Assembly (NCBI RefSeq): GCF_000682695.1 | Contig: NZ_AWFG01000011.1 | Coordinates: 1-64,000, forward strand | Source of the DNA: Hyphomonas chukchiensis | Lineage (GTDB): Bacteria > Pseudomonadota > Alphaproteobacteria > Caulobacterales > Hyphomonadaceae | Length of the DNA: 64,000 nucleotides | Reading direction: 5' to 3' | Part shown: positions 26,742 to 34,348 of the stretch, one piece after another | How the letters are laid out: each line of letters begins with the position of its first letter | Position numbering within the stretch: position 1 is the first letter of the stretch | Notes under the pieces: model-generated | The model's database searches: none | What the model was told of the DNA's origin: nothing | What the model saw: only the letters and a program-made list of their open reading frames with translations | Program-made: the position numbers and the translations under genes

Positions 26742-28028
26742 CTATTTCACTTCACGGATGACAAGCGACGCATTGGTGCCGCCAAATCCGAAACTGTTCG
26801 ACATGGCAGCCCGCACGCGGCCCTTCTTGGCCTTGTGGGGAATGAGGTCGATCGGTGTCTCGAAGCTCGGATTGTCGAGGTTCAGCGTCGGCGGCATGAC
26901 CTGGTCGCGGATCGCGAGCGCGCAGAACGCGGTCTCGATGGCGCCCGCCGCGCCCAGAAGGTGGCCGATGGCCGACTTGGTCGACGACATGGAGAGGTTC
27001 TTGGCGTGGTCGCCATAGGCCCGCTCAACCGCGCCGGCTTCGCCCTCATCACCCTTCGGTGTCGAAGTGCCGTGTGCGTTGATGTAATCGACTTCGGTGG
27101 GATCAATCCCGGAATTCTTGAGCGCCATTTTCATGGCACGATAGCCGCCTTCTGCGCCCTCGGCCGGGGCCGTGATGTGATAGGCGTCGCCGGTCAGGCC
27201 ATAGCCGGACACTTCGGCATAGATCTTCGCGCCGCGCGCCTTGGCATGCTCGTACTCTTCGAGCACCAGCACGGCCGCGCCATCACCCATGACAAAGCCG
27301 TCGCGATCCTTGTCATAAGGACGCGAGGCCTTTTCAGGCGTATCGTTGAAAGCTGTGGACATGGCCTTGGCGGCGCAGAAACCGGCAATGGCGATGCGGC
27401 CGATAACGGCCTCGGAACCACCTGCCAGCATCACGTCGGCATCGCCGAACTTGATGAGGCGCGCCGAGTCGCCAATGGCATGTGCGCCCGTGGCGCAGGC
27501 CGTAACGACCGCGTGGTTCGGGCCCTTGAAACCGTGCTTGATCGAGACCTGGCCGGAAGCGAGGTTGATCAGCGCAGACGGAATGAAGAACGGGCTGACC
27601 TTGCGCGGGCCATGCTCGTGCAGGGTAACAGCCGTATTGTAGATGGATTCAAGGCCGCCGATGCCGGAGCCAATCATGACACCGGTGCGTTCCTTGCTCT
27701 CTTCGTCCTGCGGACGCCAATCGGCATCCTCGACGGCTTCTTCAGCTGCCGCGATGGCGTAGAGAATGAATTCGTCGATCCGGCGCAGCTCCTTGGAGGA
27801 GACAAACTTGTCCGGATCAAACGCATGGGGGTCGCCTGTCCCACCGCCGCGCCCATTGGTCCACGGAACCTGAAACGCAATCTTGCACGGCATATCTTCC
27901 GGATCGAAGACGTCGATGCGTCCCGCTCCGGATTTTCCAGCAATCAGGCGTTCCCAGGTTGCCTCACGCCCGAAAGCGAGCGGAGAGACAATCCCGATAC
28001 CCGTTATGACAACGCGGCGGTCAGACAT
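26742..28028 (-). CDS. fabF: 3-oxoacyl-ACP synthase II
   Basis: A 428-residue condensing enzyme that elongates acyl-ACP with malonyl-ACP in fatty-acid synthesis. The Cys-His-His triad is visible: Cys178 in VVTACATGAHAIG, His319 in INAHGTSTPKGD and His356 in KSAIGHLLGAAG. The glycine-rich SNSFGFGGTNAS near the end is standard. It sits 16 bases after acpP and belongs to the fabD-fabG-acpP-fabF cluster. Confidence 0.97.
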   Translation of the reverse strand: MSDRRVVITGIGIVSPLAFGREATWERLIAGKSGAGRIDVFDPEDMPCKIAFQVPWTNGRGGGTGDPHAFDPDKFVSSKELRRIDEFILYAIAAAEEAVEDADWRPQDEESKERTGVMIGSGIGGLESIYNTAVTLHEHGPRKVSPFFIPSALINLASGQVSIKHGFKGPNHAVVTACATGAHAIGDSARLIKFGDADVMLAGGSEAVIGRIAIAGFCAAKAMSTAFNDTPEKASRPYDKDRDGFVMGDGAAVLVLEEYEHAKARGAKIYAEVSGYGLTGDAYHITAPAEGAEGGYRAMKMALKNSGIDPTEVDYINAHGTSTPKGDEGEAGAVERAYGDHAKNLSMSSTKSAIGHLLGAAGAIETAFCALAIRDQVMPPTLNLDNPSFETPIDLIPHKAKKGRVRAAMSNSFGFGGTNASLVIREVK

Positions 28029-28044
28029 GCAGTATCAGCCCTAT

Positions 28045-28278
28045 TTAGATGTGGGCTTTGATGTGAGTCACCGCATCGCCGACGGAGCGGATGGATTCCT
28101 GCACATCGTCTGGGATCTCGATGTTGAATTCTTCTTCAAAGGCCATGACCAGTTCAACCAGGTCCAGCGAGTCAGCGCCGAGGTCGTCGATGAAGCTTGC
28201 GCTCTCAACAACTTTGTCGGCGTCCACGTCGAGATTATCGACTACGATTTTTTTAACACGCTCAAGAACGTCAGACAT
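28045..28278 (-). CDS. acpP: Acyl carrier protein
   Basis: A 77-residue acidic carrier protein that holds acyl chains on phosphopantetheine. The attachment serine is in [15 protein letters not shown] 28278 gives [15 protein letters not shown], the classic start; an in-frame codon further up (28314) adds unrelated residues. The 114 bases between fabG and acpP contain a 7-base-stem hairpin at 28346-28363 (CTTGGCG-AAAG-CGCCAAG) that could affect transcript balance, since acpP is usually expressed above its neighbours. Confidence 0.96.
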   Translation of the reverse strand: MSDVLERVKKIVVDNLDVDADKVVESASFIDDLGADSLDLVELVMAFEEEFNIEIPDDVQESIRSVGDAVTHIKAHI

Positions 28279-28392
28279 GAATACCTCTCTAGATATGCCC
28301 GATAGCCGGCTCATTTCTGAACCATTGTGTTGCGCCTAGCACACCCTTGGCGAAAGCGCCAAGCCCTAGTCGCAACGGTTACAGTAGCGAAA

Positions 28393-29130
28393 TCAGATCA
28401 TTGCCATACCGCCATTTACATGTAGCGTTTGCCCCGTAACGTATGCGGCCTCGCTGGAAGCAAGATACACTGCGGCTGCAGCGATGTCTGCCCCCTGCCC
28501 CAGACGGCCTGAAGGGATCTGTCCCAACAGCGCGATTTTCTGGGTTTCAGGCAGCCCGTCCGTCATCGGTGATTCGATGAATCCGGGCGCAATCGTGTTG
28601 GCGGTGATGCCGCGGCTGGCCACTTCCTGCGCGATGGATTTCGTGAAACCGATCATGCCGGCCTTCGAGGCGCAATAATTTGTCTGGCCGGGGTTTCCGG
28701 TGACGCCGACAACCGAAGTGATTCCGATGATGCGGCCGTAGCGGCGCTTCATCATGCCGCGAACGACCGTCTTCGTGAGGCGAAAATAGCTGCCAAGATT
28801 CACCTGCAGTACGTCATTCCAGTCCTCATCCTTCATCTGGATGAGCAGCTTGTCGCGCGTGATGCCGGCATTGGCGATGAGGATGTCCAGCGGGCCCACG
28901 GCGGCCTCGGCGCGGCCCACAAGACTATCAACGGCCTCGGCGTCCGACAGGTTGCAGGTCACGATGGCGCTTTCGCCCTTCAGCGTGGCGGCAACCTCCT
29001 CCAGCACGCTTTCGCGTGTGCCGGAGAGGGCCACTTTCGCGCCTGCCTCGGACAGCGCTGTGGCGATCGCCCGGCCAATGCCACCCGATGCGCCGGTAAC
29101 CAGGGCCGTACGGCCGGTAAGATCAAACAT
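28393..29130 (-). CDS. fabG: 3-oxoacyl-ACP reductase
   Basis: A 245-residue SDR that reduces 3-oxoacyl-ACP with NADPH. The cofactor motif is ALVTGASGGIGRAIA, with NAGITRD, and catalytic Ser-Tyr-Lys in GITSVVGVTGNPGQTNYCASKAG-type order. ATG 29130 gives MFDLTGRTALVTG. It overlaps the fabD stop by 8 bases, and its position between fabD and acpP confirms the identity among the several SDR genes in this window. Confidence 0.96.
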   Translation of the reverse strand: MFDLTGRTALVTGASGGIGRAIATALSEAGAKVALSGTRESVLEEVAATLKGESAIVTCNLSDAEAVDSLVGRAEAAVGPLDILIANAGITRDKLLIQMKDEDWNDVLQVNLGSYFRLTKTVVRGMMKRRYGRIIGITSVVGVTGNPGQTNYCASKAGMIGFTKSIAQEVASRGITANTIAPGFIESPMTDGLPETQKIALLGQIPSGRLGQGADIAAAAVYLASSEAAYVTGQTLHVNGGMAMI

Positions 29131-30085
29131 GGGCTTCTCCCTTGATGGCTGCTGCGAAGGCTTCAAGATCCTCGGGCGTGCCGAGCGTGAAGCCGTTCAG
29201 TGATTTTTCGATGCGGCGCTGCATGACCGTCAGAACCTTGCCGGCGCCCGCTTCGCCTGTCGTGGTGACGCCCTTGCCGACCATGAACTGCACGCTCTCG
29301 GTCCAGCGCACGCGGCCTGTGACCTGATCAACGAGGTTCTTGCGGATCGTGTCCGGCTCAGATGTCGGCGAAGCGGAAATATTGGCCACGACCGGCACGA
29401 CAGGCGCCTTGATATCAATGCCAGCGAGCGCCTCGGCCATCGCATCAGCGGCAGGCTGCATCAGTGAGCAATGGAATGGCGCGGATACGTTGAGGAGCAT
29501 CGCCTTCTTCACACCATTCTCTCTGGCATGGGCGCACGCGGCCTCAACGGCGGCCGTCGAGCCGGACAGCACCAGCTGGCCGGGCGCATTGTCATTGGCC
29601 AGTTCACACACGCCGCCGGTCTCACGGCCTGCGACGCACGCGGCCTCGGCCTGGGCGACGTCAGCCCCCAGAAGGGCCGCCATCGCGCCCTCACCGGGCG
29701 CTACGGCGCCCTGCATGGCATTGCCGCGAATACGCAGGAGGCGCGCCGTGTCAGCCAGGCTGATCGCACCCGCCGAAGCCAGCGCCGAATACTCGCCCAG
29801 CGAATGGCCCGCCACGAACATGGCATCGGCCGCAGAGAGGCCGAATTCAGCCTCAAGCGCGCGCATGGCGGCCACGCTATGGGCCATCAGGGCGGGTTGT
29901 GTATTGGCTGTGAGGGTCAGGTCGGCGATATCGCCGTTCCACATCAGGTCCGACAGGTTCTGGCCCAGCGCTTCATCGACCTCTGCGAAGACTGCCTTTG
30001 CCGCCGGGAAAGCGTCTGCGAGCGCCTTGCCCATGCCGATTTCCTGGCTGCCCTGGCCCGGGAATATGAATGCCAATCCTGTCAT
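29123..30085 (-). CDS. fabD: Malonyl-CoA:ACP transacylase
   Basis: A 320-residue transferase loading malonate onto ACP. The N-terminus is FIFPGQGSQEIGMGKAL, the nucleophile Ser lies in VAGHSLGEYSALA, and the second active-site His in VSAPFHCSLMQP. ATG 30085 is chosen because the frame further upstream (to 30271) has no family similarity and crosses the divergent rpsF promoter region. First gene of the fatty-acid cluster. Confidence 0.96.
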   Translation of the reverse strand: MTGLAFIFPGQGSQEIGMGKALADAFPAAKAVFAEVDEALGQNLSDLMWNGDIADLTLTANTQPALMAHSVAAMRALEAEFGLSAADAMFVAGHSLGEYSALASAGAISLADTARLLRIRGNAMQGAVAPGEGAMAALLGADVAQAEAACVAGRETGGVCELANDNAPGQLVLSGSTAAVEAACAHARENGVKKAMLLNVSAPFHCSLMQPAADAMAEALAGIDIKAPVVPVVANISASPTSEPDTIRKNLVDQVTGRVRWTESVQFMVGKGVTTTGEAGAGKVLTVMQRRIEKSLNGFTLGTPEDLEAFAAAIKGEAHV

Positions 30086-30140
30086 TGTCTGGTCCTCCGG
30101 ATTTTCCGTCGTGCCTAAAGGCGCTCGCGAATGTAAGCAA

Positions 30141-30173
30141 GCGCTTGAAATCTGCGCCATTTTGGGCTTAAGA
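30141..30173 (+). promoter_or_regulatory. Predicted rpsF operon promoter
   Basis: A TTGAAA at 30145-30150, a 17-base spacer and TTAAGA at 30168-30173 form a weak sigma-70-like promoter about 120 bases before rpsF. The block from GCGCTT to TTTTGGG closely matches the region upstream of dnaB (31629-31657). The match is the main reason for the call, since the -10 is poor on its own. Confidence 0.4.
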
Positions 30174-30294
30174 CGCGCGTTCACACGCAGGGATGCGGTC
30201 CTCAATAGCCCGGAATGAGCCGGACGAAGAGGGGCCATCGCTGGGCAGTTTCCCGCTGCCGAGCGCCGCATTCCTCATTTTTGGGAATAAAAAC

Positions 30295-30633
30295 ATGGCA
30301 CTATATGAGCACGTCGTGATCACACGACCTGACATTTCGCCGGCACAGGTCGACACATTTGTCGAAGAACTGTCCGGCTTCCTCAAGGAAAAAGGCGCAA
30401 CTGTCGGCCGCACCGAATATTGGGGCCTGCGCAACCTTGCCTATCCGATCAAGAAACAACGCAAGGCGCACTATTCGCTCCTGAACATCGACGGCCCAGC
30501 CGAAGCGATCCACGAACTGGAACGCCGCCTGCGCATTTCCGACGATGTGATGCGTTACATGACGATCCGCGTCGAGTCGCACAGTGACGAGCCATCGGCT
30601 GTCCTGTCGCGCAAAGAACGTCGTCGCGACTAG
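30295..30633 (+). CDS. rpsF: 30S ribosomal protein S6
   Basis: A 112-residue ribosomal protein of the small-subunit platform that binds S18 and 16S rRNA. It begins MALYEHVVITRPDISPAQ and contains the family stretch EYWGLRNLAYPIKKQRKAHY. The ATG at 30295 gives the standard N-terminus. It leads rpsF-rpsR-rplI, with 18- and 11-base gaps. The 120-base leader could hold the S6:S18 autoregulatory structure known in many bacteria, but I could not verify it by eye. Confidence 0.97.
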   Translation: MALYEHVVITRPDISPAQVDTFVEELSGFLKEKGATVGRTEYWGLRNLAYPIKKQRKAHYSLLNIDGPAEAIHELERRLRISDDVMRYMTIRVESHSDEPSAVLSRKERRRD

Positions 30634-30651
30634 GACAGGAAAGGACATCAA

Positions 30652-30909
30652 ATGGCTCAGAAACTGAACATCACGAACATTCCTGCCCGTCGCCCATTCG
30701 GCCGTCGCCGCAAGGTGGACCCGTTTACCGGCGAACACGCCCAGGAAATCGACTACAAAGACGTGAAACTGCTGCAGCGTTACATCTCTGAAAAAGGGAA
30801 AATCGTTCCTAGCCGCATCACGGCCGTCAACCTCAAGAACCAGCGCAAGCTTGCACAGGCGATCAAACGCGCCCGCATGCTGGCCCTGCTTCCGTTTGAA
30901 GTGAAGTAG
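30652..30909 (+). CDS. rpsR: 30S ribosomal protein S18
   Basis: An 85-residue basic protein partnering S6 on the ribosome platform. Family features are [35 protein letters not shown] and [20 protein letters not shown]. It lies between rpsF and rplI as in most Alphaproteobacteria, with an AGGACAGGAAAGGA-type ribosome site in the 18-base gap before it. Confidence 0.97.
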   Translation: MAQKLNITNIPARRPFGRRRKVDPFTGEHAQEIDYKDVKLLQRYISEKGKIVPSRITAVNLKNQRKLAQAIKRARMLALLPFEVK

Positions 30910-30920
30910 GAGACACGACC

Positions 30921-31514
30921 ATGCAAGTGATCCTTCTTGAACGCGTCGAGCGCCTTGGAAAGATCGGAGACGAAGTCTCCGTGAAGAACGGCTTCGCACG
31001 CAACTTCCTCATCCCGCAGGGCAAGGCCCTTCTCGCAAATGACAAGAACCGCGCGCGGTTCGAAGCTGAGCGTGAAGTGATTGAACAGCGTAACGCAACG
31101 GCCCGTGCGGCCGCCCAGACCGAAGCAGAGAAACTTGAAGGCACAGTCTTCACGATGATCCGCCAGGCTGGCGACACCGGCCAGCTCTTCGGCTCGGTCA
31201 CCGCGCGTGATGTTGCTGAATCTGCTGCTGCAGCCGGCTTCAAAGTGCCGCTGAGCGGCGTGCGTCTCGACAAGCCGATCAAGGCCATTGGCCTTTATGA
31301 CGTGTCGATCCGCCTTCACGCCGAAGTCACCGTCACCGTTCAGGCCAACGTGGCCCGTTCGACGGAAGAAGCCGAGCGTCAGGAAAAAGGCGAAGACATC
31401 GTTGCCTCCCTGCAGGAAGCCAACGCTGCGTTTGCCAGCGAACAGGCCAGCGAGCTGAAAGAAGCTGCAGCCGAGCTTTCCGACATGATCGGCGGTTCGG
31501 ACGACGAGGACTAG
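30921..31514 (+). CDS. rplI: 50S ribosomal protein L9
   Basis: A 197-residue two-domain ribosomal protein. The N-terminal domain carries the signature GDEVSVKNGFARNFLIPQGKA. A long helix links it to the C-terminal domain with TGQLFGSVTARDVAE. It is longer than E. coli L9 (149 residues) owing to an acidic C-terminal extension of about 45 residues (ending DDED), common in Alphaproteobacteria. A strong terminator follows the stop. Confidence 0.97.
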   Translation: MQVILLERVERLGKIGDEVSVKNGFARNFLIPQGKALLANDKNRARFEAEREVIEQRNATARAAAQTEAEKLEGTVFTMIRQAGDTGQLFGSVTARDVAESAAAAGFKVPLSGVRLDKPIKAIGLYDVSIRLHAEVTVTVQANVARSTEEAERQEKGEDIVASLQEANAAFASEQASELKEAAAELSDMIGGSDDED

Positions 31515-31542
31515 TCCTCTCGCGACAGCGACATAAAATCAG

Positions 31543-31575
31543 AAAGCCGCAGCTATCCACAGCTGCGGCTTTTTT
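31543..31575 (+). terminator. Rho-independent terminator of rpsF-rpsR-rplI
   Basis: A 12-base perfect stem (AAAGCCGCAGCT with AGCTGCGGCTTT), a 6-base loop and a run of T to 31575, starting 28 bases after the rplI stop. It separates the ribosomal operon from dnaB, which therefore needs its own promoter. Confidence 0.93.
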
Positions 31576-31628
31576 GTGAGTCGAATTGGCCAAACCGGGA
31601 ACGCCGCCATTTGGGCTGTCGGAGGCAC

Positions 31629-31657
31629 GCGCTTTCCTGCGCCATTTGGGGTATGAT
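31629..31657 (+). promoter_or_regulatory. Predicted dnaB promoter, possibly giving leaderless mRNA
   Basis: TATGAT at 31652-31657 is a good -10 box. Its 3' end is only 6 bases before the dnaB ATG, so transcription would begin at or near the A of the start codon. No ribosome site lies at normal spacing. An 11-base direct repeat CGCCATTTGGG occurs at 31605-31615 and 31640-31650, and the region matches the rpsF upstream block. Confidence 0.5.
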
Positions 31658-31663
31658 TAATTC

Positions 31664-33154
31664 ATGCCTCTCGACGATCACGCCTCCGAAAACACGCTGA
31701 CCGCGCCGAACAACCTGTCGGCCGAAGCCGCCGTGCTGGGCGCGATCCTGTTCGACAACAATGCCTATCAGCGGGTCGCCGATATCCTGCGCCCGTCGGA
31801 CTTCTACGCCCCTGCCCACCAGGAGCTTTATGACGTCGCCGCGACCATGATCCAGCAAGGCCGGGTCGCTGACGGCGTGACCCTACGCGAGCATTTCGAG
31901 AAAGCCGAGAAGCTGACCGAGATCGGTGGCGCACGCTATCTGGAACAGTTGCTGGACAGTGCCGCCTTCGGGCCGGAAGTCTCCGACTATGCCTACATGA
32001 TCCGCGACCTGGCGATGCGCCGCGCGCTGGTCGATATTGGCAGCGAGCTCAAAGGCCGCGCACTGACGCCGGGCCCCGATGAAGACGGGGCGCGCCAGAT
32101 CGAACTGGCCGAGCGCCAGCTGTTCGATCTCGCCGAACGCGGCTCGACCGGGCGTGGCTTTACCAGCTTTGCCGAGGCCCTCGTCGAATCGCTCAAGTCG
32201 GCCGAAGCGGCGTTCAAGCGCGAAGGCAAGATCGCCGGCATCCCGACCATGTTGCGCGACCTCGATGACAAGCTCGGCGGCTTCCACCGATCCGACTTGC
32301 TCATTCTTGCCGGCCGCCCGTCGATGGGTAAGACATCGCTGGCGACCAACATCGCCTACAATGCGGCCGCCGCCTATCGCGCCGAAGTGCAGGATGATGG
32401 CTCCAGGAAAACCGTCGAAGGCGCGGTTGTCGGCTTCTTCTCGCTCGAAATGTCGAACGAACAGCTCGCCACACGTATCCTGGCCGAACGGACCGGCATC
32501 ACGACCCACCGCATCCGGCAGGGTGATCTCGACAAGGCCGACTTCGAGCGCCTGCGCGAGGCCACGGAAGAGCTGCAGAACCTGCCGCTCTATATCGACG
32601 ACACCGGCGGCATCTCGATCAGCCAGCTGGCGGCCCGCGCACGGCGCCTCCAGCGCTCGGCCGGCCTCGACCTGATCGTGATCGACTACCTTCAGCTGAT
32701 CACCGTCACCAATGGCAATTCCAACGCCAACCGCGTGCAGGAAGTGACCCAGATCACGACCGCGCTGAAGGCGCTCGCCAAGGACCTCAACGTGCCGATC
32801 CTGGCACTGTCACAGCTGTCGCGCGCCGTTGAACAACGCGACGACAAACGCCCGCAACTATCAGATCTTCGCGAATCCGGTTCGATCGAGCAGGATGCCG
32901 ACGTTGTGATGTTCGTCTATCGTGAGGAATACTACCTTGCCCGGTCTGAGCCCGGTGCCGACCCGAATGATCCATCTTCCAATGAAAAATGGACCCAATG
33001 GCGCGCCCGGATGGACCAGATCTATGGCATTGCCGAAGTCATCATCGGCAAGCAGCGCCACGGCCCGATCGGCAAAGTCGACCTCGCCTTTGACGCCAAC
33101 ATCACCCGCTTCGGCAACCTGGACCGCGCCGGCATCGAGCGCGAGGAAGACTAA
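31664..33154 (+). CDS. dnaB: Replicative DNA helicase DnaB
   Basis: A 496-residue hexameric helicase that unwinds DNA at the replication fork. The N-terminal primase-interaction domain (about 1-120) begins NLSAEAAVLGAILFDN. The RecA-like motor has Walker A AGRPSMGKTSLATN (about residue 219), Walker B LIVIDYLQLI, and the DnaB stretch ALSQLSRAVEQRDDKRPQ. Length is typical. It lies after rplI as in many bacteria but behind a terminator. Confidence 0.97.
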   Translation: MPLDDHASENTLTAPNNLSAEAAVLGAILFDNNAYQRVADILRPSDFYAPAHQELYDVAATMIQQGRVADGVTLREHFEKAEKLTEIGGARYLEQLLDSAAFGPEVSDYAYMIRDLAMRRALVDIGSELKGRALTPGPDEDGARQIELAERQLFDLAERGSTGRGFTSFAEALVESLKSAEAAFKREGKIAGIPTMLRDLDDKLGGFHRSDLLILAGRPSMGKTSLATNIAYNAAAAYRAEVQDDGSRKTVEGAVVGFFSLEMSNEQLATRILAERTGITTHRIRQGDLDKADFERLREATEELQNLPLYIDDTGGISISQLAARARRLQRSAGLDLIVIDYLQLITVTNGNSNANRVQEVTQITTALKALAKDLNVPILALSQLSRAVEQRDDKRPQLSDLRESGSIEQDADVVMFVYREEYYLARSEPGADPNDPSSNEKWTQWRARMDQIYGIAEVIIGKQRHGPIGKVDLAFDANITRFGNLDRAGIEREED

Positions 33155-33184
33155 AGGCGCAAGTTTTTTCAAAAATTGCGCCTT
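33154..33184. other. Hairpin at the 3' end of dnaB
   Basis: A 9-base stem (AAGGCGCAA with TTGCGCCTT) begins on the dnaB stop codon and extends inwards through T6/A5 pairing. No T-run follows, so it is an atypical terminator or an RNA 3'-end stabiliser. Confidence 0.5.
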
Positions 33185-33188
33185 CAGG

Positions 33189-33238
33189 CTATTAACCTGA
33201 CATAAAATATGCGCCAGTAGACAGACTATGGTTAATAG
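33189..33238. promoter_or_regulatory. Inverted repeat with CtrA-type half-site upstream of the GGDEF gene
   Basis: CTATTAACC at 33189-33197 and GGTTAATAG at 33230-33238 are exact reverse complements. The right arm includes ATGGTTAA (33228-33235), the reverse complement of TTAACCAT, the half-site described for the Caulobacter cell-cycle regulator CtrA. It ends about 20 bases before the GTG start of the diguanylate cyclase gene, a plausible promoter position. Confidence 0.45.
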
Positions 33239-33258
33239 CACAGTCGTGGGGACGCAAA

Positions 33259-34332
33259 GTGATACATAGCGCGCAAGCGAGCGAGGATGACGTTCAGCCG
33301 TCTTCCGACGCCTCGAAGGAAGCGATCGCAGTCTATCAGAATGCGGGCAAGGCTTTTGCCCTCATCGAAGAGCACCGCACGCCGCCTGATCCAAAGGCCT
33401 ATGCACTGTGGTATGCGTATGCGGCTGGTGAAGATACGCGCGTTGTGGAGCGCGTGGATCAATTGCTCAAGAACAAGACGCCCCTCAGCGACTACGACAT
33501 CGATTCCATCTATCAGGAACTGCTTCTGCCGGACACCGGCCAGGCCGCGACGCAGAGCATTGGCGGTGCGATCGAAAAGGAAATCGAAAGCGTCCTCGGC
33601 ATCATCGAGCAGAGCGTATCGTCCAATGTCACCTACCAGGCTTCACTCAATGACGTCGAAACGCGCCTTCCGGCCGCTTCCTCAGGCGGGGGGCTCGCCT
33701 CGCTTGTATCGCGTCTTGTCAGCGACAACCGGCGCATGATCGACACGACCAAGCAGTTGAGCCAGGGTCTCAGCGAGTCCCAGAAACAGCTCGCCACGCT
33801 TCATCAGGAACTTGAGGAAGTCCGCAATCAGTGCATGCGTGACCCCCTGACGGCGATTGCCAACCGGCGTGCTTTCGATGATCGTCTTGAAGAAGAAATA
33901 AGCCACGCTTTCGCATCTGGCAGCAAGCTTTGCCTCGCCATGGCGGACATCGATCTCTTCAAGCAGGTCAATGACTCCTTCGGCCACCAGACAGGCGATT
34001 CCGTTCTGAAAATGTTCGCCCAGTGCATCAAGGGCAACATCAAGGGCCATGACATGGTCGCACGGATAGGTGGCGAGGAATTTGGCATCATCCTTCCCCA
34101 GACAGATGTTGTCTCGGCCTATAACCTCCTTGTGGCGATCAAGAGCGAACTCAAGGGTTCAGAAGTGCCTGTCGAAGGCGACCCGACACGCATTGCGCGC
34201 GTGACGGCATCATTCGGCGTCGCGCGGTTGGAAGCCGGCATGACCCTGCGAGGGCTGGTCGAGCAAGCCGACAAGTATCTCTACGAGGCGAAGAAGGCCG
34301 GGCGCGACAAGGTCAAGGCGCAGGGGCTGTAA
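33259..34332 (+). CDS. Diguanylate cyclase (GGDEF domain protein)
   Basis: A 357-residue soluble protein. The C-terminal GGDEF domain (about 190-355) makes the second messenger c-di-GMP: RDPLTAIANRRAFDDRL opens it and the active site is GGEEF at residues 271-275, a functional variant. The inhibitory RxxD site five residues upstream reads KGHD, so product inhibition may be lost. The N-terminal 150 residues are helical with AYALWYAYAAGEDTRV, a sensory or dimerisation region seen in other alphaproteobacterial cyclases, and a coiled coil precedes the catalytic domain. The start is GTG at 33259, with GGGGAC upstream. Confidence 0.9.
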   Translation: MIHSAQASEDDVQPSSDASKEAIAVYQNAGKAFALIEEHRTPPDPKAYALWYAYAAGEDTRVVERVDQLLKNKTPLSDYDIDSIYQELLLPDTGQAATQSIGGAIEKEIESVLGIIEQSVSSNVTYQASLNDVETRLPAASSGGGLASLVSRLVSDNRRMIDTTKQLSQGLSESQKQLATLHQELEEVRNQCMRDPLTAIANRRAFDDRLEEEISHAFASGSKLCLAMADIDLFKQVNDSFGHQTGDSVLKMFAQCIKGNIKGHDMVARIGGEEFGIILPQTDVVSAYNLLVAIKSELKGSEVPVEGDPTRIARVTASFGVARLEAGMTLRGLVEQADKYLYEAKKAGRDKVKAQGL

Positions 34333-34348
34333 TCAGCTTACGGTGCGC

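Noticed and set aside
28346-28363. Terminator between fabG and acpP
   Set aside because: The 7-base hairpin has no T-run on either strand, so it is noted only as a possible RNA structure.
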